Positions 24,352 to 32,898 of a stretch of DNA of 64,000 nucleotides are shown piece after piece. Source of the stretch: Thermoplasmata archaeon UBA61 (GTDB taxonomy: Archaea; Thermoplasmatota; Thermoplasmata; Lutacidiplasmatales; UBA184). The stretch lies in contig DASW01000003.1 of NCBI GenBank assembly GCA_002503985.1, forward strand, positions 62,001 to 126,000, in the 5' to 3' direction. Both the position numbers and the translations under genes were made by a program. Below the pieces are notes generated by a model, which was not told the origin of the DNA, did not search any database, and saw nothing but the letters and a program-made list of their open reading frames with translations. Positions within the stretch are counted from its first letter, which is position 1. Each line of letters begins with the position of its first letter.

Positions 24352-26466
24352 TCAGTGGCTCGGCGTCGCACGCGTCGGGGCCTGAGGGACCTTTCTCGCC
24401 ACGCTCACCCATCGCAGCGACAGCGAGTTCAGGACCACCGTGGTGGACGAAAGTCCCATCGCCAACGCGCCGGCCACGGGGAGAACCTCGTACATCGAGA
24501 GCCCGAACACGGGAACGAGCGCGCCCATCGCGATCGGCAGCAGCACCGCGTTGTATCCGATTGCCCACGCGAGGTTGCCTCGCACCTTCGCGACCGTCCG
24601 ACGAGCGATCCGGAGGGCGAGCGCCACCCCACGGAAGTCGGACCGCACCAAGACAACCTTGCCGGCCTCGCGCGCGACCGCAGCCCCGGTGCCGATCGCG
24701 ATGCCTAGGTCGGCCCCGGCGAGCGCGGGCGCGTCGTTGATCCCGTCGCCCACGTACGCCACCACGTGGCCCTGCGACTGGAACTGATGAAGGAGTTCGA
24801 TCTTCTGCACTGGCGTCATCTCGGCGTGCACCTCGCGGATCCCGAGTTCCCCGGCGACCCGCTGGGCGGCCAAGGGATGGTCTCCGGTCACCATCACCAC
24901 CTGGATTCCGTCCTCCGCGAGCGCCCGCAGCGCTTCGGGGACCTCCGCCGCGATCGGGTCTCGGAACGCAATCACGGCGATGACCCCGCCATTCTCGGTC
25001 ACGACCGCGACCGAGCTCCCCTCGAAGGTGAGTCTACGGAGATCGCCCTCGAGCGGTCCTAGGCCCGCGGCAGAGCTCGCGTCGGTGCCGGGCCGCGCAA
25101 CCTCGACCACGACCCCGTCCACGGTCCCGCGCACTCCTCGCCCCGGGTCGACGGTCACATCCGCGGAGCGGGGGACCGCGAGACCGCGGGTCCTCGCCGC
25201 GTCGAGTACCGCTCGAGCGTACGGATGCGTCGAGCCCGCCTCGACGGCGGCCGCGAGCGAGAGGACGTGCTCGACGGTGACCCCTGAGCGGGGGCACACC
25301 TCAGCAAGGACCGGAGAACCTCGGGTCAGGGTCCCGGTCTTGTCGGTGAGCACGACGTCCACCCGTGCGGCCTGTTCGATAGCGTCCTCCCCGCGAAAGA
25401 GCACGCCCGCCTCGGCGGAACGGCCGGTGCCGACGACGATGGCGGCGGGCGTCGCGATGCCGAACGCGCACGGGCAGGCCGTTATCGCGACCGAGACGAA
25501 AATGAGGAGCGTGATGGTGAGCCCCGCGCCGCCGAGGGCGTACCAGGCGACCGCCGAGGCGAGCGCCAGAGCGAGGACCAGCGGCACGAAGACCGCGGCG
25601 ATCCGGTCGGCGGTCCGCTGCAACGGAACGCGGGACATCTCCGCATCCGTCAGGAGCTGGCCGACCTGCGCCACGAAGGTGTCCAACCCGACCCCGGTCG
25701 CCTCCACTTCGACCGCGCCTTCGCCGTTGATCGCTCCGGCGAGGACGCTGTCGCCGGGAGCCTTCGGCACGGGGAGGGGCTCCCCCGTCAGGAGCGATTC
25801 GTCGGTGCTCGTGCGCCCGGAGCGGACCACCCCGTCGGCCGCAAATCTCCCCCCAGGAAGTACCTTCATCCGGTCCCCCGGCCGGATCTCGCTCGGGGGT
25901 ATCGATAGGATGACACCCTCGCGCACTACTTCGGCGTGCTCGGGCAGGAGCTCGTCCAACCGGCGTAGCGCGGAGCCCGCGCGGACCCGCGTGAGATGTT
26001 CGATGTAATTCCCGGTCATGATCAGCGTGATGATCAGGGCCGATGCGTCGAAGTACGTGGCCGGCGCGAGGTGCCCGGGAAGCAGCACCACGGCGAGACT
26101 GTAGAGGAAAGCCGTGGTCGTCCCGACCGCGATCAGGACGTCCATGTTGGCGTTCCGGTTCCGGATCGCATCGTACGTTCCGCGGTAGAATACCCAGCCG
26201 GGATAGAACTGGACGACGGACGCGAGGATCGCGACGACGAGCGACGAATGCGGGAACGTGAGACCGTACGTCAGAACGACGATGACGACCGAGAGGGGCC
26301 AAGCGACCGCGAGGCGGCGAAGGAGTCGCACCCGCTCATGCTCGGGTTCCGCGAAGCTGCGCCGGCAGGTCTGCGAGCAGAAGTAGTAGGTTCGACCGTC
26401 CCTCGTGAGCGCGAGCGCCTCCGGCCCGGCTTCGACGAACATCCCACAGACCGGGTCGGTCGCCAT
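24352..26466 (-). CDS. copA: Copper-exporting P1B-type ATPase with N-terminal TRASH/YHS domain
   Basis: A 704-residue pump. Residues 1-40 form a TRASH/YHS metal-binding domain (DPVCGM, then YYFCSQTCRR; C7, C30, C34) instead of the usual CxxC heavy-metal domain. Metal-site motifs are CPC at 331-333, YNAVLLP and MGLSS, which together mark the Cu(I) class P1B-1. The phosphorylated Asp is D375 in DKTGT, and the actuator (TGEP), HP and GDGINDAP motifs are intact. It expels Cu(I) or Ag(I) from the cytoplasm. A small YHS protein gene lies just upstream on the same strand. Confidence 0.93.
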   Translation of the reverse strand: MATDPVCGMFVEAGPEALALTRDGRTYYFCSQTCRRSFAEPEHERVRLLRRLAVAWPLSVVIVVLTYGLTFPHSSLVVAILASVVQFYPGWVFYRGTYDAIRNRNANMDVLIAVGTTTAFLYSLAVVLLPGHLAPATYFDASALIITLIMTGNYIEHLTRVRAGSALRRLDELLPEHAEVVREGVILSIPPSEIRPGDRMKVLPGGRFAADGVVRSGRTSTDESLLTGEPLPVPKAPGDSVLAGAINGEGAVEVEATGVGLDTFVAQVGQLLTDAEMSRVPLQRTADRIAAVFVPLVLALALASAVAWYALGGAGLTITLLIFVSVAITACPCAFGIATPAAIVVGTGRSAEAGVLFRGEDAIEQAARVDVVLTDKTGTLTRGSPVLAEVCPRSGVTVEHVLSLAAAVEAGSTHPYARAVLDAARTRGLAVPRSADVTVDPGRGVRGTVDGVVVEVARPGTDASSAAGLGPLEGDLRRLTFEGSSVAVVTENGGVIAVIAFRDPIAAEVPEALRALAEDGIQVVMVTGDHPLAAQRVAGELGIREVHAEMTPVQKIELLHQFQSQGHVVAYVGDGINDAPALAGADLGIAIGTGAAVAREAGKVVLVRSDFRGVALALRIARRTVAKVRGNLAWAIGYNAVLLPIAMGALVPVFGLSMYEVLPVAGALAMGLSSTTVVLNSLSLRWVSVARKVPQAPTRATPSH

Positions 26467-26508
26467 GTTCGGTCGAAGAAGGCGGCTCGGTCCCGGGGCG
26501 GGTCCGGA

Positions 26509-26655
26509 CTACTTTGGGCGCGGCGGGCGCGCGCGCTCATAGGAGCGGCGGCACGCCTCCGAGCAGAAGAACACCGGAGTGCCTTCATAGGTCCCCCAAG
26601 CGGGCGCCTTCGAGTCCTCGACCTTCATCCCGCACACTGGGTCCTTGACCTGCAT
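26509..26655 (-). CDS. YHS-domain small metal-binding protein
   Basis: A 48-residue protein made almost entirely of one YHS domain: KDPVCGMKVED, a short beta hairpin and FFCSEACRRSYER. The three cysteines match the metal-binding set at the front of the copper ATPase encoded 42 bases downstream. A role as a copper chaperone or metal buffer for the pump is inferred. The ATG at 26655 is preferred since GGAG precedes it and YHS proteins start at this point; an ATG at 26691 in the same frame is possible. Confidence 0.72.
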   Translation of the reverse strand: MQVKDPVCGMKVEDSKAPAWGTYEGTPVFFCSEACRRSYERARPPRPK

Positions 26656-26759
26656 CAGGGGCTCCACACCGCCGGGGGATTTACGCTGCATGGCGGCCCG
26701 ATCGACCGAAATGGCCCGAGCGAAACCTCTATGACCTAGGATTTCTCCCCCCGACCCCA

Positions 26760-27086
26760 ATGGTCCCCGAAGTCGACCCGACCGACGTCGCCCGCAAGCT
26801 GAAATCGACGCCCGAAAGAGTGCTCCTGCTCGACGTGCGCGAGCCGTTCGAGCGCGAGCTCGCGGTGATAGAGCCCTCGGTCCACATCCCGATGGGCGAG
26901 GTCCCGTCGAGGGCCGACGAGATCCCTCGGGACCGAGAGCTGATCGTCTATTGCCACGGGGGAACCCGGTCGATGATGGTCGCGGGGTTCCTCGAGGGCC
27001 TCGGCTTCACGTCGATCGCGAACCTCTCGGGGGGCATCGACGCCTGGTCCGTCAAGGTCGACCCTTCGGTCCCCCGGTACGGCTGA
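26760..27086 (+). CDS. Rhodanese-like domain protein
   Basis: A 108-residue single rhodanese domain. The catalytic cysteine is C65 in the YCHGGTRS loop, which has the six-residue active site of sulfurtransferases, and the CH2A-like LLLDVREPFE and C-terminal LSGGIDAW motifs are intact. It moves sulfane sulfur to a thiol acceptor. It is divergent from the YHS/copper ATPase pair. The start is ATG at 26760. Confidence 0.93.
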   Translation: MVPEVDPTDVARKLKSTPERVLLLDVREPFERELAVIEPSVHIPMGEVPSRADEIPRDRELIVYCHGGTRSMMVAGFLEGLGFTSIANLSGGIDAWSVKVDPSVPRYG

Positions 27087-27151
27087 GCCGCGAGTCGACC
27101 CCATCCCGGCAGGCCCGGGCTCACCGACGAGACCGCGGCGCGGCGGGGTCC

Positions 27152-27481
27152 TTAGCGACGTCGATTCCGACGCTCGTCCGGGTCCGGGGGCTGCTCGAAC
27201 ACCTCGATGTAGCCGCGCATCTTCCAGTACGTGTCGAGGAATTCCTGGCCGCGCGCGGTGATGTCGTAGACCGCGCGGCCGTCCAGCTCCTCGGACTTGA
27301 GGAGCCCCAACGATTGGAGGCGGTCCACGAAGTTTCGCAACCGGTCGACCGGCATCCCCGCGCCGTAGGAGATCCTCGTGATCCGAGCCGCGCCGTGGTA
27401 ATGCTTGACCACCTCGAGCACGGTCGCGTAGAGGTCGCTCACCTCTCTTCGGCGAGAGGGCCCCGGAGCACCGTCCAACAT
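27152..27481 (-). CDS. Winged helix-turn-helix protein
   Basis: A 109-residue protein with a compact winged helix: SDLYATVLEVV, then ARITRISYGAGMPVDRLRNFVDRLQ, then a wing with AVYDITARGQEFLDTY. This layout is common in small archaeal regulators. The last 20 residues are charged and Arg-rich. The ATG at 27481 has GAGG upstream; the long open frame to 28552 is a shadow of the next gene. It begins 14 bases after the bactofilin-like gene and is probably cotranscribed with it. It may control that gene, but this is inference. Confidence 0.75.
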   Translation of the reverse strand: MLDGAPGPSRRREVSDLYATVLEVVKHYHGAARITRISYGAGMPVDRLRNFVDRLQSLGLLKSEELDGRAVYDITARGQEFLDTYWKMRGYIEVFEQPPDPDERRNRRR

Positions 27482-27495
27482 GCCGCCGTCCTCGT

Positions 27496-28713
27496 TCAGA
27501 GCGGGAACGTCGGCAGGCTGGCCACTTTCTGGGGAGGCGAGCGGACGTGCGCCCCCGCCTTCAGCTCGATCGAGTCGGTGTAGACCACTTGGTCCACCTG
27601 CGATCCTTCGCCGAGCACGACACGTCGGGCGAACACCTGGCGTGCCTGCGCTTTGTCGTCGAGCTCCACGGTGTCCCCGTAGATGTCCTCGGCTGTCGCC
27701 TTGGTGTCGAGCTTGACGACCCCGCCCACGAGAGGCCCGGTCGCCCGCGACTTCCGTCGAAGAGTGATGTGGGAGGCCTTGAGCCCCTCGCGGGTGCTGA
27801 TCGCGCCCCCGACCTCGGCCTCCGAGGTGAAGACGGCCCGTCGAGCGTCGATCTTCCCACCGACCTCGAGGGCGCCCCCCGTCAGCGATTCTCCCACGGA
27901 GATCTGTCCGCCCACTTCGAGCTTGCCCGTCAGTTCGAGGGACCCGCGTACGGAGAACCGTCCCCCCACCTCCACGCTGCGTCCCTTGCCGTTCCCGTCG
28001 ATCCTCCCCAGGCCCCCGATCTCGAGGTCCTCGAACGTGAGGTCCCGGTCCGCGGTCATCATCCCACCGGCCTCGATGCGGCCTCCCTTGGCGGAGTCGT
28101 GGAATTGCGCGACGCCCCCGACCTCGAGTCCTCCGAACTCGAACGGAGCGTCGGACGTGAACTTGCCCCCCACTTCGACCGAGCGCCGGACGACGCCCCC
28201 GGCCAGGCGGATGACCCCTCCGACCTCGATCGAGTCGAGCTCCACGTCGTGCAGGTCCACCGAGCCGCCGGCTTCGACCGTCTCGGCCGTGAGCTTTCCG
28301 GCGAGGCGGAACCTCCCGCCCACCGAGACCTTCTTGGCGGTCAGGGTCTGGGCCCCTTCGAGCCGTCCCCCGACTTCGAACTGCTCTGCCGAGGCGGGAC
28401 CGCCGACGATCAGGCCGCGGTCGGCGTCGACCCGCCGGGCCTTGAGCTCGCCATCGACCTCGACCGCCCCATCGTGGGTCTCGAGGCCCTCCTGCACGTA
28501 GAGGTGACCGTGGACGTGAACCGTCCCGTCGTCCGAGCGGAAGGACCCGCACTCCATGTCCCCCCGGACGTCGGCGTTCCCGTCGAACCGCGCCTGTCCC
28601 GAAACCGCCAACCGGCCATCGACATCGATCTCCGAGTCTCGTTCGACCCGCAGGTCGCCGTCGAGGGTTCCGAGCCGGACCTTCCCGTCCCGGGGGACGC
28701 GCGTCTCCGTCAT
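27496..28713 (-). CDS. Bactofilin-like polymer-forming repeat protein
   Basis: A 405-residue protein without signal peptide or membrane helix. It is built of short repeats of roughly 17-20 residues with a recurring core 'x-[VI]-E-V-G-G-x-[IVF]', seen about ten times. The pattern predicts a long right-handed parallel beta-helix like bactofilins (DUF583/polymer-forming cytoskeletal family). Bactofilins usually have one helix of about 110 residues; this one is three to four times longer. Start is taken as ATG at 28713 (MTETRV), with an ATG at 28737 also possible. A winged-helix gene follows 14 bases later. Self-assembly into filaments is inferred from the family. Confidence 0.75.
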   Translation of the reverse strand: MTETRVPRDGKVRLGTLDGDLRVERDSEIDVDGRLAVSGQARFDGNADVRGDMECGSFRSDDGTVHVHGHLYVQEGLETHDGAVEVDGELKARRVDADRGLIVGGPASAEQFEVGGRLEGAQTLTAKKVSVGGRFRLAGKLTAETVEAGGSVDLHDVELDSIEVGGVIRLAGGVVRRSVEVGGKFTSDAPFEFGGLEVGGVAQFHDSAKGGRIEAGGMMTADRDLTFEDLEIGGLGRIDGNGKGRSVEVGGRFSVRGSLELTGKLEVGGQISVGESLTGGALEVGGKIDARRAVFTSEAEVGGAISTREGLKASHITLRRKSRATGPLVGGVVKLDTKATAEDIYGDTVELDDKAQARQVFARRVVLGEGSQVDQVVYTDSIELKAGAHVRSPPQKVASLPTFPL

Positions 28714-28825
28714 CGCTCCGGGGAACGCTCCTCCCATCTATAGGGATAGGTCACGCTCGGTGACTACCGGCGGGGACCCCCGCCATTGGCGGAAGCTCCA
28801 ATAGGCACGGCCCCTGCCCCTCCTC

Positions 28826-29539
28826 GTGTCCGACTCCCTCGAGTCCGTGCGACGCGAGGTGGTCAGCTGCGCACGGTGCCCACGTCTCGTCCGGTATCGT
28901 GAACGGGTAGCGGTGGAGCGGAAACGCGAGTTCCGCCACGAGGAGTATTGGGGCCGCCCGGTCCCCGGGTTCGGGGACCCCGCCGCACGGCTCGTGGTGG
29001 TCGGGCTCGCCCCCGCCGCCCACGGGTCCAACCGCACGGGCCGGGTGTTCACGGGGGACCGGTCGGCGGCGTTCCTCGTCCGAGCGTTCCACGAGGCCGG
29101 GTTCGCGAACCAGCCGACCTCCGTGCGGCGGAACGATGGCCTCCACTACCGCGACCTGTACCTGACGGCCGCGGTCCGGTGCGCCCCGCCGGACAACCGC
29201 CCGACCCCCGCCGAGCGAGCGAACTGCGCGCCGTTCCTCGAGCGCGAGCTCCGTCTGCTCCCCGAAGCGCGGGCGATCCTCGCCCTGGGAGGGTTCGCCT
29301 GGGACGCGGTCCGGGACATCATCCCCCGCGTCTATGGGGGGGAACGCCCGGCCGGGGCGTTCGCTCACGGCGCCGCCCTCCCGCTCGGACCCGGGCGGCC
29401 CATCCTCTGGGGGTCGTACCATCCGAGTCCGCAGAACACGAACACGGGCAAGCTGAAGCTGCCGATGCTGGTCGACCTCCTGAACCGGATCCGCGCTTCC
29501 TACGAGCCGAGCGCGGCCCCCGGGGCACGCCATCCTTAA
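28826..29539 (+). CDS. udgB: Type 5 uracil-DNA glycosylase (UDGb)
   Basis: A 237-residue iron-sulfur DNA glycosylase that removes uracil and other deaminated bases. Motif A is GLAPAAHGSNRTGR at about 60-73, where Ala replaces the catalytic polar residue found in families 1 to 4; this marks family 5. Motif B is HPSPQNTNTG starting at H199. C15 and C18 plus two later cysteines (in VRCAPP and ANCAPF) bind the 4Fe-4S cluster. GTG start at 28826. Confidence 0.92.
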   Translation: MSDSLESVRREVVSCARCPRLVRYRERVAVERKREFRHEEYWGRPVPGFGDPAARLVVVGLAPAAHGSNRTGRVFTGDRSAAFLVRAFHEAGFANQPTSVRRNDGLHYRDLYLTAAVRCAPPDNRPTPAERANCAPFLERELRLLPEARAILALGGFAWDAVRDIIPRVYGGERPAGAFAHGAALPLGPGRPILWGSYHPSPQNTNTGKLKLPMLVDLLNRIRASYEPSAAPGARHP

Positions 29540-29566
29540 CGGGCGGGGCCGGTGGACCTGAGGCGG

Positions 29567-31486
29567 ATGATCGACTTCGAGCTTCTCGACCGGGACGGAC
29601 TCGCCCGTCGGGGCCGGTTCACCACGCCGCACGGCATGGTCGAGACCCCCGCCCTCCTCCCGGTGGTCCACCCGGACCCCGCCCGGCAGCCGGTCGCCCC
29701 CGAGGAGATGCGAACGCGTCTCGGGATCACCGCGGTGATCACGTCGGCATACATCACGTGGCGAACCCCGCCGTTGCGAACGGTCGCGGAGAAGGAGGGG
29801 ATCCACGGCCTGATCCGGTTCGACGGGCCCGTGATGACCGACTCGGGCGCCTTCCAGCAGCACGCGTACGGGTCGGTCGAGGTGACCCCCGAGGAGATCC
29901 TGTCGTTCCAGAATACAATCGGCAGCGACATCGCCACCGTCCTCGATGTGTTCACGGAACCGGAAGACAGCCACGAAAAGACCGAGGCCGCGCTCGCCGC
30001 GACCTCGGAGCGCTCCCACGCGAGCCGAGCGGCCCGCCCCGGGCTCCTCGCAGTCCCTGTACAGGGCGGGTCGCATCCGGACTTGCGGGCCCTGTCGGCC
30101 CGGACCGCGAGCGAGCTCGGGGACGTCCTCGCGGTCGGCGGAGTGGTGCCGCTGATGGAACAGTACCGCTTCCCTGAACTGGTCCGGGTCCTGGTCGCGA
30201 CCCGACCGAACCTCTCTCCGGCTCGGGTGCTCCACCTGTTCGGCACCGGGCACCCGATGACCTTCGCGCTCGCCGCGTTGTTCGGGGTCGACCTGTTCGA
30301 CTCGTCCGCGTACCACAAGTTCGCGCGGCGCGGGAGCCTCATGTTCCCCGACGGGACGGTCCCGCTCGACGACCTTCGCGAGAACACGTGCCACTGCTTC
30401 CTATGCGCGGAGACCCCCCTCACCGAGGTCGCGCGCCTTCCTCCGGACGAGCGCGAGCGCAGGGTCGCCTTTCACAATCTCCTCATCTCGGTCGAGGAGA
30501 TCGGTCGCGTCCGCCAAGCGATCCGGGACGGTACGCTCTGGGAGCTTGCGGAGCGGAGGACGGCCGCCCACCCGGCCTTGCGCGCCGGGCTCCGGGAAGC
30601 CATGGCGAACCCGGCCGTCTTCCTACCGACCGAACCCGACTCCCGTCGCGCGTTCCGCGAGGTGGTCGCGGAGAGCACGGGCCGACCGGTGGCGGTCCGG
30701 TTCCGGCATGCGGTCGATGCCTACCGGGTGGGGAGGGCCGGGGCCCGTCGGGTCCCGCGTTTCCCCCTTCGCCCGGAGTATCTCCGCTACCTCCCTGCGA
30801 CCGACCGGTCGGACCAACCGATCGAGTGGGAGGTCCTGACCCCGTTCGGGCCGGTGCCGGTGGAACTGACGGACCTGTACCCGGTCGGGCCGTACCTGGG
30901 CCTCGAGGAGTTCCTCTCTCGCCCCCACCACCTGTCCCCGGCCGCCTTCGGGAAGGCGGTCGCCGAATCGACGGACGGCGGGGTCGACCTCGAACGGGAT
31001 TGGACCCCGGCGTGGGACGGACGGCAGGTCGCGCGTCTCCTCGAGTGGCGCTACGGCCGTGCGGTGGCGCCGCGGGTCGCCGAGGGTCTCCGGGGCGAGC
31101 GCTCTCGGCGGACGGGTCGGCTCCGGGCGATGGTCCGGGACGGGCAGCCGCAGTTCGTGGTCGGCACGGACGGGGTCCCCCGCCCCACGTTCCGCGGGGC
31201 TACCTGGCTCCACACCCTCCTCGACCTGGGCCGGGAGCGCGTCGTGGTCCACGAGGACGCCATCCCGTTCGTGCGGGAGGGGCGCAGCCTCTTCTCGATG
31301 TTCGTGGTGCAGGCCGACCCCGCCCTCGTCCCGGGCGCGTCGGCCCTGCTCGTGGACGAGCGCGATTCGTTCCTCGCGGCCGGACGTCTCGTACTGGCCC
31401 CGCACGAAATGGCTCGCCTGCGCCGGGGAGTGGCGGTGCGCGTTACCGCCCACGCCCGGTCCCCGGCCCCGGAACCCGAAGAGTGA
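29567..31486 (+). CDS. tgtA: tRNA-guanine(15) transglycosylase (archaeosine TGT)
   Basis: A 639-residue enzyme that swaps guanine-15 of tRNA for preQ0, the first step of archaeosine. The catalytic pocket has D92 in MTDSGAFQ and the nucleophile D245 in DLFDSSAYHKFA. Zinc ligands are C275, C277 and C280 (CHCFLC) with a following His. After the barrel come the two archaeal C-terminal domains and a PUA domain (final 80 residues) that reaches into the tRNA. The ATG at 29567 is chosen because conserved sequence starts there; a GTG at 29552 would add five residues. It follows udgB by 27 bases. Confidence 0.95.
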   Translation: MIDFELLDRDGLARRGRFTTPHGMVETPALLPVVHPDPARQPVAPEEMRTRLGITAVITSAYITWRTPPLRTVAEKEGIHGLIRFDGPVMTDSGAFQQHAYGSVEVTPEEILSFQNTIGSDIATVLDVFTEPEDSHEKTEAALAATSERSHASRAARPGLLAVPVQGGSHPDLRALSARTASELGDVLAVGGVVPLMEQYRFPELVRVLVATRPNLSPARVLHLFGTGHPMTFALAALFGVDLFDSSAYHKFARRGSLMFPDGTVPLDDLRENTCHCFLCAETPLTEVARLPPDERERRVAFHNLLISVEEIGRVRQAIRDGTLWELAERRTAAHPALRAGLREAMANPAVFLPTEPDSRRAFREVVAESTGRPVAVRFRHAVDAYRVGRAGARRVPRFPLRPEYLRYLPATDRSDQPIEWEVLTPFGPVPVELTDLYPVGPYLGLEEFLSRPHHLSPAAFGKAVAESTDGGVDLERDWTPAWDGRQVARLLEWRYGRAVAPRVAEGLRGERSRRTGRLRAMVRDGQPQFVVGTDGVPRPTFRGATWLHTLLDLGRERVVVHEDAIPFVREGRSLFSMFVVQADPALVPGASALLVDERDSFLAAGRLVLAPHEMARLRRGVAVRVTAHARSPAPEPEE

Positions 31487-31534
31487 CCGCCCGAAACCCC
31501 GGGGGACGGGGCGCGTGTCCTCTCCACCGCTCGA

Positions 31535-31541
31535 CTTTAAG
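31535..31541 (+). promoter_or_regulatory. TATA box for the small conserved protein
   Basis: CTTTAAG lies about 43 bases before the ATG at 31584, leaving a leader of 15 to 20 bases. A GAGGGAACCG stretch in that leader can serve as ribosome binding site. Confidence 0.45.
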
Positions 31542-31583
31542 GGCGGATGGGATAGACCTGGGCAGGTCGTTCCGAGGGAACCG

Positions 31584-31814
31584 ATGACCAAGACGTTCCT
31601 CCTCCTCCAACTGGATAGCGAAGGCGCCCCGTACTCTGAGGTCGCCACGCTCCTCGAGGACCTCGGCTTCCGGCCGGAGTCGGAAGGCTACGACTTCGTC
31701 TACGACTGGGGGCGACCGGTGACCGTGCCCGAATCGCTCGCCTTTGCGGACCGGATCCAGGAAGCCCTGCACGGTTCCCGCGTGCGCTTCCGCATCGAAT
31801 CGAGCGAGGAATGA
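31584..31814 (+). CDS. Small hypothetical protein
   Basis: A 76-residue soluble protein with a clear alpha/beta pattern. A first strand (TKTFLLLQLD) is followed by a helix (SEVATLLEDLGF), a second strand (YDFVYDW), another helix (ESLAFADRIQEAL) and a last strand (RVRFRIES). The ferredoxin-like beta-alpha-beta order suggests a small ligand- or protein-binding domain. The family is unknown to me. The preceding GAGGG and the TATA box support it as a real gene. It lies between the TGT and Kae1 genes, both of which act on tRNA. Confidence 0.72.
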   Translation: MTKTFLLLQLDSEGAPYSEVATLLEDLGFRPESEGYDFVYDWGRPVTVPESLAFADRIQEALHGSRVRFRIESSEE

Positions 31815-31844
31815 ACGAGCGGTCCTCCCGCCGAGCGGGGGGGT

Positions 31845-31850
31845 TATAAC
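31845..31850 (+). promoter_or_regulatory. TATA box of the Kae1 gene
   Basis: TTATAA lies 21 bases before the ATG at 31872, as expected for a leaderless transcript. Confidence 0.65.
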
Positions 31851-31871
31851 CGTCCTTCCGGTGGACGGACG

Positions 31872-32858
31872 ATGGTCGTCCTCGGCATCGAGTCGACGGC
31901 GCACACCGCCTCGGTGGGCATCGTAGGAGAGGACGCCAAGGTCCTCAGCCTCGCCTCCGACTTCTACCTCCCTCCGACCGGAGGGATCCACCCCCGGGAG
32001 GCCGCGAACCACCACGTGGAGGTACTGCCTTCGCTCGTCGGAAAGGCGCTCGAAGCCGCCAACGTCCGCCCGAACGAGGTCGACGCGGTGGCGTTCGCCC
32101 AGGGACCCGGGCTCGGACCGTGCCTGAGGGCCGGAGCGACCGTGGCGCGCATGCTCTCGCTCGCGTGGAACCGGCCCCTCGTGCCCGTGAACCACTGCGT
32201 TGCGCACGTCGAGATCGCCCGCGTGCTGAGCGGGCTCGATGACCCTCTCCTCCTGTACGCGAGCGGGGGGAACACCCAGGTGATCGCCTACGCGCGCGGT
32301 CGGTACCGGGTGCTGGGCGAGACCCTCGACATCGGTGTGGGGAACTTCCTCGACAAGTTCTGGCTCGGGCTCGGAGGCACGTTCCCGGGCGGCCCTGCGA
32401 TCGAAGCGGAAGCCCTCCGGGGAACGGAGCTCCTGGACCTGCCGTTCTCGGTGCACGGGATGGACGTCGCGTTCTCGGGGATGCTCACCGCCGCGCTCGC
32501 CCTCCACGCGAAGGGCGCGAAACGACCGGACCTCGCCTACTCGGTCGAGGTGACGGCGTACTCGATGCTGACCGAGATCACGGAGCGCGCGCTGGCCCAC
32601 CGGGGCAAGGAGGCGGTGGTCCTGGGCGGCGGCGTCGCCTGCAACGGACGCCTGCGGGAGATGGTCCGCGTCATGGCCGAAAGTCGGGGAGGAGCGACCT
32701 TCGCCCCACCGAAGTCGCTCTGCGTCGACAACGGGGCGATGATCGCATGGACGGGGCACCTCGCCTTCCACGCGGGCGTGACGACCTCCGTCGAGGGGTC
32801 GGCGGTCCAGCCGCGCCAGCGGACCGACCTCGTGCCGACCCCGTGGCGGAAGGACTGA
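31872..32858 (+). CDS. kae1: tRNA N6-threonylcarbamoyltransferase Kae1
   Basis: A 328-residue ASKHA-fold enzyme that transfers threonylcarbamoyl to A37 of ANN-decoding tRNAs as part of the KEOPS complex. Metal ligands are H108 and H112 (NHCVAH) and D286 (VDNGAMIAW). The phosphate loop SGGNTQV is present. The N-terminus (MVVLGIESTAHT) matches the family and fixes the start. It ends after the Kae1 domain, so the Bud32 kinase that is fused in many archaea must be encoded separately if present. Confidence 0.96.
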   Translation: MVVLGIESTAHTASVGIVGEDAKVLSLASDFYLPPTGGIHPREAANHHVEVLPSLVGKALEAANVRPNEVDAVAFAQGPGLGPCLRAGATVARMLSLAWNRPLVPVNHCVAHVEIARVLSGLDDPLLLYASGGNTQVIAYARGRYRVLGETLDIGVGNFLDKFWLGLGGTFPGGPAIEAEALRGTELLDLPFSVHGMDVAFSGMLTAALALHAKGAKRPDLAYSVEVTAYSMLTEITERALAHRGKEAVVLGGGVACNGRLREMVRVMAESRGGATFAPPKSLCVDNGAMIAWTGHLAFHAGVTTSVEGSAVQPRQRTDLVPTPWRKD

Positions 32859-32869
32859 ACGGTTCCGCC

Positions 32870-32876
32870 GTTAAGT
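32870..32876 (+). promoter_or_regulatory. Possible TATA element of the geranylgeranyl reductase gene
   Basis: GTTAAGT lies about 23 bases before the GTG at 32899 and supports that start over the GTG at 32875, which falls inside the element. Confidence 0.45.
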
Positions 32877-32898
32877 GCGGGTGTCGACTGGTGGGAAC

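Noticed and set aside
27547..28743. 398-residue plus-strand frame opposite the bactofilin-like gene
   Set aside because: The repeats in the antisense product only mirror the EVGG repeats of the minus-strand protein, which has the better start, composition and partner gene.
28751..30394. 547-residue open frame on the minus strand opposite UDGb and TGT
   Set aside because: It is antisense to two well-supported genes with catalytic motifs; long antisense frames are expected at this GC content, and its product is low-complexity Arg/Glu/Gly-rich.
31872..32858. Kae1-Bud32 fusion
   Set aside because: The stop comes directly after the Kae1 domain and the next gene is a geranylgeranyl reductase, so no kinase domain is attached.
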